From the NCBI RefSeq assembly GCF_014269205.2, contig NZ_JABWRY020000001.1, positions 5,318,001-5,382,000 of the forward strand: a DNA stretch of 64,000 bases. The letters run 5' to 3'. The position numbers and the translations under genes were made by a program. This document shows positions 59,904 through 64,000 of the stretch, one piece after another. Source of the DNA: Pseudomonas kermanshahensis. GTDB lineage: Bacteria > Pseudomonadota > Gammaproteobacteria > Pseudomonadales > Pseudomonadaceae. Under the pieces are notes generated by a model. It was given only the letters and a program-made list of their open reading frames with translations. It ran no database searches and was not told where the DNA came from. Position 1 is the first letter of the stretch. Every line of letters starts with the position of its first letter.

Positions 59904-60021
59904 GCTGCTTTGCAGCCCTTTCGCGGCACAAGGCCGCTCCTACAGGTCCGCGCTTACCTTGAATCCAGCGCGGGCCTGTAGGAGCGGCCTTGTGCCGCGA
60001 AAGGGCCGCAAAGCGGCCCCA
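59904..60021. repeat. REP pair downstream of ntrC
   Basis: GGGCTGCTTTGCAGCCC, then CGCGGCACAAGGCCGCTCCTACAGG, mirrored by CCTGTAGGAGCGGCCTTGTG, CCGCG and GGGCCGCAAAGCGGCCCC. It lies between ntrC and the small RNA control region and probably ends ntrBC transcription. Confidence 0.85.
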
Positions 60022-60036
60022 ATCATTTCAGCCGCA

Positions 60037-60053
60037 TGCACCGATCCTGTGCC
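60037..60053. promoter_or_regulatory. NtrC binding site upstream of the NrsZ-like RNA
   Basis: TGCACC, GATCC, TGTGCC: ten of twelve consensus positions match. A second half-site, TGCACC, is at 60057-60062. Both lie about 80-100 bases upstream of the sigma-54 promoter. Confidence 0.65.
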
Positions 60054-60135
60054 CTCTGCACCGCACGAAGGCACAAAAACCCTCAAAACCTGGCAAGAAA
60101 GCCCTGAAAGCCAATGTTTCCGGGTTTTGCAAAAC

Positions 60136-60151
60136 TGGCACGCCCCCTGCA
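60136..60151 (+). promoter_or_regulatory. Sigma-54 promoter of the NrsZ-like small RNA
   Basis: TGGCACG, four bases, CTGCA: a perfect -24 box and four of five positions in the -12 box, with exact GG-to-GC spacing. Transcription should start near 60161, just ahead of the tandem repeat. No protein start follows, which points to a non-coding transcript. Confidence 0.8.
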
Positions 60152-60160
60152 ATAAGTCCT

Positions 60161-60280
60161 GTATCTCCAGTTTCGGGGTCCTCGGTACAGGCAGGCCGGG
60201 AAAACCCCTCTTTTATTTGCAATAGCGCAAGTTTTGGGGACCCTGGTACAGGCAGGCCGGGACATCCCCTCTTTTATTCG
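60161..60280 (+). ncRNA. nrsZ: NrsZ-like nitrogen-regulated small RNA with two modules
   Basis: Immediately downstream of ntrC, behind the sigma-54 promoter, lie two copies of a 49-base module (60170-60218 and 60231-60279, period 61). Each reads GTTTyGGGG, then GGTACAGGCAGGCCGGG, then CCCCTCTTTTATT, a hairpin followed by a T-rich tail. In P. aeruginosa, NrsZ is an NtrBC/RpoN-dependent RNA next to ntrC that is processed into similar motifs of about 60 nt. Position, promoter and modular build all agree. Identity is by these features, not by alignment. Start and end are estimates. Confidence 0.75.
60170..60279 (+). repeat. Two direct 49-base repeats, period 61
   Basis: Copy 1 is 60170-60218 and copy 2 is 60231-60279. 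They differ at few positions, mainly in the linker around the GGGG arm and before the CCCC arm. The core GGTACAGGCAGGCCGGG is identical. The T-rich tail of copy 2 overlaps the TAA stop of the convergent gene at 60274. Confidence 0.9.
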
Positions 60281-60711
60281 TGCAGCCTCACCTGCACACG
60301 CCAACGCCCAGCGTCCTCTGCACCGGCCCACTCGCCGTGCAGAGGGCGCGCGGCCACCACCGTCAGCAACAGCCCTTCCTCGCTTTTCTGCACACGCCAG
60401 CCCACCGGTTTACCCTGCAGGCTCAATTGCCCCCGCTGGGCCTTGCCCTGGGCCTCGAACAGCAGGGCAACCGTGCCCTCGACGTTCTCGCCATGCAGCT
60501 TCGGCTCTTCGTTGAACCACAGGTCGAGCCCGTCCTGAACCACCTCGACCTGCTCCAGCACCCGCTCATCGGGGGTGGTCAGGCGGCCGATCATCAAGCC
60601 CACCATCAGGCCGACAATGGCCAGCGATAGCATCACCCGTGGGAAGGCCTTCGAACGCAGGTCCGGTTCAGGGGTAGAATGCTCGTCATCTTCACGCCTG
60701 GAGCCGTGCAT
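60274..60711 (-). CDS. Hypothetical single-pass membrane protein
   Basis: The 145-residue protein has an acidic/basic N-terminus ([20 protein letters not shown]), one membrane helix (about residues 26-43, [18 protein letters not shown]), then a probably periplasmic domain with alternating strands ([18 protein letters not shown] and [17 protein letters not shown]). I recognise no family. Its ATG shares two bases with the divergent trmL ATG, and its stop lies in the tail of the small RNA repeat. The ribosome-binding site is modest (AAGGA, 11 bases away), so a later start is possible. Confidence 0.75.
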   Translation of the reverse strand: MHGSRREDDEHSTPEPDLRSKAFPRVMLSLAIVGLMVGLMIGRLTTPDERVLEQVEVVQDGLDLWFNEEPKLHGENVEGTVALLFEAQGKAQRGQLSLQGKPVGWRVQKSEEGLLLTVVAARPLHGEWAGAEDAGRWRVQVRLHE

Positions 60712-61171
60712 GTTTCACGTCATCCTTTTTCAACCAGAAATTCCGCCGAATACCGGCAACATCATTCGCCTCTGCGCCAACAGCGGTTGCCACCTGCACC
60801 TGATCGAGCCCATCAGCTTCGAACTGGATGACAAGCGCCTGCGCAGGGCGGGGCTGGACTACCACGAGTATGCCACGCTCAAGCGCCACGAGAGCCTGGC
60901 CGGATGCCTGGAAAGCCTGGGTAACCCACGGCTGTTCGCCTTCACCACCAAGGGCTCGCACCCCTTCCACGAAGTAGCTTACCAGCCGGGCGACGCCTTC
61001 CTGTTTGGCCCCGAAAGCCGCGGCTTGCCAGCCGACGTGCTGGACAGCCTGCCGGCCGAGCAGCGCTTGCGCCTGCCGATGCGGCCGGGGTGCCGCAGCC
61101 TGAACCTGTCCAATACCGTGGCGGTGACGGTGTATGAGGCCTGGCGGCAGAATGGGTTTGCCGGAAGCTGA
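60710..61171 (+). CDS. trmL: tRNA (cytidine/uridine-2'-O)-methyltransferase TrmL
   Basis: The 153-residue SPOUT methyltransferase modifies the wobble base of tRNA-Leu. It begins [22 protein letters not shown], with the NTGNIIR motif. The knot motifs FGPESRGLP and [20 protein letters not shown] follow. I use the ATG at 60710 with GGAG seven bases upstream; the frame to 60575 runs antisense through the divergent gene. Confidence 0.95.
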   Translation: MFHVILFQPEIPPNTGNIIRLCANSGCHLHLIEPISFELDDKRLRRAGLDYHEYATLKRHESLAGCLESLGNPRLFAFTTKGSHPFHEVAYQPGDAFLFGPESRGLPADVLDSLPAEQRLRLPMRPGCRSLNLSNTVAVTVYEAWRQNGFAGS

Positions 61172-61183
61172 TGCATTGGCAGG

Positions 61184-61272
61184 AACGGCCTCTTCGCGGG
61201 GCAAGCCCGCTCCCACAATGGTTTGGCGTACGCATTTCAATGTGGGAGCGGGCTTGCCCCGCGCAGAGGCCA
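61184..61272. repeat. REP pair between trmL and secB
   Basis: GGCCTCTTCGCGGGGCAAGCCC then GCTCCCACA is mirrored by TGTGGGAGCGGGCTTGCCCC then GCGCAGAGGCC, with a 25-base loop. It lies between convergent genes. Confidence 0.85.
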
Positions 61273-61287
61273 GAACAGGCAATAAAA

Positions 61288-61308
61288 AAGCGCCCCGAGA
61301 GGCGCCTT
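61288..61308 (-). terminator. Terminator of secB
   Basis: On the minus strand GCGCC, a six-base loop, GGCGC, then TTTTTT, flanked by AAG/TTT. It lies just past the secB stop at 61326. Confidence 0.75.
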
Positions 61309-61325
61309 TCTGAAACCGGCAGCTC

Positions 61326-61811
61326 TTACTGAACGGTCGGCGTCTCGCCCGCTTCCTGCATACGCTGCAGCTCTTGCGCGTACAGGGCGTCGAAGTTGAC
61401 CGGCGACAGCATCAGCGCTGGGAACGAACCGCGGGTCACCAGGCTGTCCAGAGTCTCACGGGCGTACGGGAACAGGATGTTCGGGCAGAACGCGCCGAGG
61501 GTGTGGCTCATCGACGAAGCGTCGAGGTTGGCGATCAGGAAGATGCCGGCCTGCTGCACTTCAGCGATGAAGGCCACTTCGTCACCGTTCTTGACGGTCA
61601 CCGACAGGGTCAGCACCACTTCATGGAAGTCGCCTTCCAGGGCTTTCTGCTTGGTGTTCAGGTCCAGGGCAACGCTCGGCTCCCACTGCTGGCGGAAGAT
61701 CTGCGGGCTTTTCGGGGCCTCGAACGACAGGTCACGCACGTAGATGCGCTGCAGGGAGAACTGAGGGCTGTTGTCTTCGGCAGCTGCGCCGTTGGTCTGT
61801 TGGTCAGTCAT
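61326..61811 (-). CDS. secB: Protein-export chaperone SecB
   Basis: The 161-residue cytosolic chaperone holds preproteins unfolded for SecA. It shows [19 protein letters not shown] near residue 17, [10 protein letters not shown] and the C-terminal [16 protein letters not shown] region. It is the last gene of a rhodanese-grxC-secB unit, an arrangement conserved across gammaproteobacteria. Confidence 0.97.
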   Translation of the reverse strand: MTDQQTNGAAAEDNSPQFSLQRIYVRDLSFEAPKSPQIFRQQWEPSVALDLNTKQKALEGDFHEVVLTLSVTVKNGDEVAFIAEVQQAGIFLIANLDASSMSHTLGAFCPNILFPYARETLDSLVTRGSFPALMLSPVNFDALYAQELQRMQEAGETPTVQ

Positions 61812-61850
61812 GGCAGATCCTTATCCTAATGTTTTTGAATGCAGTGCAAA

Positions 61851-62105
61851 TCAGGCCGCCAGCAGCGCGTCGAGCTTGCCGGCGCGCTCCAGGGCATAGA
61901 GGTCATCGCATCCACCGACATGGGTGCTGCCGATCCAGATCTGTGGCACCGACGTACGGCCGGCCTTCTGGCTCATTTCGGCGCGAACCTGCGGTTTGCC
62001 GTCGACCTTGATTTCCTCGAACGCAACGCCCTTGCTCTCGAGCAGGTATTTGGCGCGCATGCAGTAGGGGCAGTAGTCGCTGGAATAAACGATGACGGGC
62101 TTCAT
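61851..62105 (-). CDS. grxC: Glutaredoxin GrxC
   Basis: The 84-residue glutaredoxin 3 type protein has the dithiol active site CPYC (residues 12-15), the cis-Pro loop TSVPQIWIG and the glutathione-binding HVGGCDDL. It reduces disulfides with glutathione. The gene lies one base after the rhodanese-like gene and 39 bases before secB. Confidence 0.96.
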   Translation of the reverse strand: MKPVIVYSSDYCPYCMRAKYLLESKGVAFEEIKVDGKPQVRAEMSQKAGRTSVPQIWIGSTHVGGCDDLYALERAGKLDALLAA

Positions 62106-62106
62106 A

Positions 62107-62520
62107 TCACTTCACCAGGGGCAGGTTATCGGCTTTCCAGCTGGAAACGCCACCGCTCAGCTTGGCGGCGTTGTAACCAGCTTTGAGCAGCTCGCGGCAG
62201 AGCGTGCCGGACTGCTGGCCCATCGCATCGACGATGATCAGGGTCTTTTCTTTGTGCTTTTCCAGCTCGGCCATACGGCTGACCAGCTTGTCCTGCGGGA
62301 TGTTCACGGCACCCACGATGTGGCCCGCGGAGTATTCCTTGGCGGTACGGATGTCGATGACCAGGGCCTTGTCAGCGTTGACCAGGGCAGTCAACTGGCC
62401 ATTGCTCAGGCTCTGGCCGCCACGGCGGACTTCATTGATGAGCAGCAGGACCAGCAGAACAACGAAGATCGCAACCAGGATGTAGTGATCTGTCGCGAAT
62501 TGAATCAGGTGAGCAACCAT
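62107..62520 (-). CDS. Membrane-anchored rhodanese-like protein without catalytic Cys
   Basis: The 137-residue protein starts MVAHLIQFATDHY, with one membrane helix (about residues 13-27), then a single rhodanese domain with LVIDIRTAKEYSAGHIVGAVNIP. The active-site loop, normally CxxGxRS, reads DAMGQQS here, so the sulfur-carrying Cys is replaced by Asp and the Arg by Gln. A Cys (in SGTLCREL) follows six residues after the loop. It is the YibN-type protein of the secB locus. The ATG at 62520 gives the clean membrane start; the frame to 62562 adds 14 unsupported residues. Confidence 0.88.
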   Translation of the reverse strand: MVAHLIQFATDHYILVAIFVVLLVLLLINEVRRGGQSLSNGQLTALVNADKALVIDIRTAKEYSAGHIVGAVNIPQDKLVSRMAELEKHKEKTLIIVDAMGQQSGTLCRELLKAGYNAAKLSGGVSSWKADNLPLVK

Positions 62521-62726
62521 CAGCGGTGTTCCAGGCGATTGAAAATGCCGGCCAGTATACACAGCCCCCCATGACCACCAAAGCCCGACTGGCCGGCCAG
62601 AAAAGCAGCTTTGCCCTGGCGCGGTGGCTGCGCCGGTCGGGGGATGGGACGAATATTCGCCGTTGATGGCGCATTTGCCCTAAAATGCGTGTCTTTATCA
62701 TCTTTGAACAACCGTGAGTTTGATTG

Positions 62727-64000
62727 ATGACGAGTACGCCCAAACCCCTGGTCCTGATCATCCTGGATGGCTTCGGCCACAGCGAAAGCCCCGAATACAA
62801 CGCCATCTATGCCGCCAACACACCGGTCTATGACCGCCTGCGCGCCAGTCAGCCGCATGGCTTGATCTCCGGTTCAGGCATGGATGTCGGCCTGCCAGAC
62901 GGGCAGATGGGCAACTCCGAAGTCGGCCACATGAACCTCGGTGCCGGCCGCGTCGTCTACCAGGACTTCACCCGGGTCACCAAGGCTATTCGTGATGGCG
63001 AGTTCTTCAGCAACCCGGTGCTCACCGGCGCGGTAGACAAGGCTGTCGGTGCCGGCAAGGCCGTGCACATCCTCGGTTTGCTGTCCGACGGCGGCGTGCA
63101 CAGCCACCAGGACCACCTGATCGCCATGGCCGAACTGGCCGCACAGCGTGGCGCCGAAAAAATCTACCTGCACGCCTTCCTCGACGGCCGCGACACGCCG
63201 CCACGCAGCGCCGAGTCGTCCATCGAGTTGCTCGACCAGACCTTCGCCAAGCTGGGCAAGGGCCGCATCGCCAGCCTCATCGGCCGCTACTTCGCCATGG
63301 ACCGCGACAACCGTTGGGACCGCGTTGCCGCGGCCTACAACCTGATCGTCGACAGCGTTGCCGACTACACCGCAGACACCGCCCTGGCCGGCCTTGAAGC
63401 CGCCTACGCCCGTGAAGAAAACGACGAGTTCGTCAAAGCCACGCGCATTGGCGAGGCCGTCAAGGTTGAAGACGGCGACGCAGTGATCTTCATGAACTTC
63501 CGCGCCGACCGCGCCCGCGAACTGTCGCGTGCCTTCGTCGAGCCGGACTTCAACGAATTCCCGCGTGCGCGCCTGCCGAAGATGGCGGCTTACATCGGCC
63601 TGACCCAGTATTCGGCAAAAATCCCGGCGCCAGCAGCCTTTGCACCGTCCAGCCTGGACAACGTGCTGGGCGAATACCTGGCCAAGAACGGCAAGACCCA
63701 GCTGCGCATCGCCGAGACCGAAAAGTACGCGCACGTCACGTTCTTTTTCTCGGGCGGCCGTGAAGAGCCGTTCGAAGGCGAAGAGCGCATCCTGATCCCG
63801 TCGCCGAAGGTCGCCACCTACGACCTGCAACCGGAAATGAACGCGCCGGAAGTCACCGACCGCATCGTCGAAGCCATCGAGCAACAGCGTTTCGACGTGA
63901 TCATCGTCAACTACGCCAACGGCGACATGGTCGGCCACACGGGTGTATTCGAGGCTGCAGTCAAGGCCGTCGAAGCGCTGGATACCTGTGTCGGGCGTAT
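62727..64000 (+). CDS. gpmI: 2,3-bisphosphoglycerate-independent phosphoglycerate mutase, 3' end outside window
   Basis: The first 424 codons of about 510 are present. The alkaline-phosphatase-like metal site begins [11 protein letters not shown], and the phosphoserine nucleophile is Ser64 in [39 protein letters not shown] and the later [12 protein letters not shown] metal motif are all present. It interconverts 3- and 2-phosphoglycerate. The start ATG follows a GTGAG stretch ten bases upstream. The 206-base gap to the rhodanese gene holds their divergent promoters, which I cannot place firmly. Confidence 0.95.
   Translation, partial: MTSTPKPLVLIILDGFGHSESPEYNAIYAANTPVYDRLRASQPHGLISGSGMDVGLPDGQMGNSEVGHMNLGAGRVVYQDFTRVTKAIRDGEFFSNPVLTGAVDKAVGAGKAVHILGLLSDGGVHSHQDHLIAMAELAAQRGAEKIYLHAFLDGRDTPPRSAESSIELLDQTFAKLGKGRIASLIGRYFAMDRDNRWDRVAAAYNLIVDSVADYTADTALAGLEAAYAREENDEFVKATRIGEAVKVEDGDAVIFMNFRADRARELSRAFVEPDFNEFPRARLPKMAAYIGLTQYSAKIPAPAAFAPSSLDNVLGEYLAKNGKTQLRIAETEKYAHVTFFFSGGREEPFEGEERILIPSPKVATYDLQPEMNAPEVTDRIVEAIEQQRFDVIIVNYANGDMVGHTGVFEAAVKAVEALDTCVGR

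Noticed and set aside
60170..60279. Tandem 49-base repeats considered as the start of a CRISPR or as a simple double terminator
   Set aside because: Only two copies exist with a 12-base linker, which excludes CRISPR. The sigma-54 promoter and NtrC box directly upstream favour a regulated small RNA over a mere terminator.
14248..61272. The many repeated inverted sequences considered as a CRISPR array
   Set aside because: They occur as isolated mirrored pairs far apart with no regular spacers and no cas genes; they are REP elements.

Overview
The window reads as chromosome of a Pseudomonas of the P. putida group. The evidence is the high-GC coding style, the GTAGGAGC-type REP pairs between operons, and a gene order that, as I recall it, follows the backbone of P. 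putida KT2440: PHA-associated protein, ubiE-ubiJ-ubiB, hisI-hisE, tatABC, rsmE, two chemoreceptors, amino-acid ABC transporter, opgGH, dtd-pip, hut cluster, fbp, glgP, typA, thiI, glnA-ntrBC, trmL, secB-grxC-rhodanese, gpmI. I could not check species identity.

Layout. Bases 1-3583 hold the 3' part of a very large toxin-like gene. Bases 3612-10000 hold a PHA-associated gene, then ubiquinone, histidine and twin-arginine translocation genes as tightly coupled operons. Bases 10025-14225 hold two helical-bimodular chemoreceptors, each behind a flagellar sigma-28 promoter. Bases 14355-16923 encode a polar amino-acid ABC importer. Bases 17194-21484 encode osmoregulated periplasmic glucan synthesis (opgG-opgH). 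Bases 21747-23152 are pip-dtd. Bases 23359-34676 carry two adjacent giant genes, each with a toxin-like N-terminal module, two leucine-rich-repeat (LRR) modules and a C-terminal NEL-type E3 ubiquitin ligase domain with a Cys-x-Asp motif. Bases 34716-44763 are a complete five-step histidine utilisation cluster (hutG, I, T, H, U, D, C and divergent hutF) with HutC-type operators. Bases 44812-50167 hold lipoproteins, a DUF924 protein, fbp and glgP. Bases 50366-55117 hold a YkgJ-type cysteine-cluster protein, a lower-GC orphan, typA and thiI. Bases 55373-60280 form a nitrogen-control block: glnA, ntrB, ntrC and a downstream small RNA resembling NrsZ. All three units have sigma-54 promoters with NtrC-like boxes. 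The end holds a hypothetical membrane protein divergent from trmL, then secB, grxC, a rhodanese-like protein without the active-site Cys, and the start of gpmI.

The most unusual content is the set of three giant toxin-like proteins sharing an N-terminal module. Two of them end in a host-type (eukaryote-directed) ubiquitin ligase domain and carry an ancient internal duplication of the LRR block. Their ribosome-binding sites both lie in predicted hairpins. The second point of interest is the nitrogen block: a two-module NrsZ-like RNA, an extra NtrC/sigma-54 promoter in front of ntrBC, and a Cra/FruR-like palindrome beside it. A 53-bp perfect inverted repeat inside the hut cluster looks like a divergent REP class. 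All functional assignments are from reading the translations; no searches were run.
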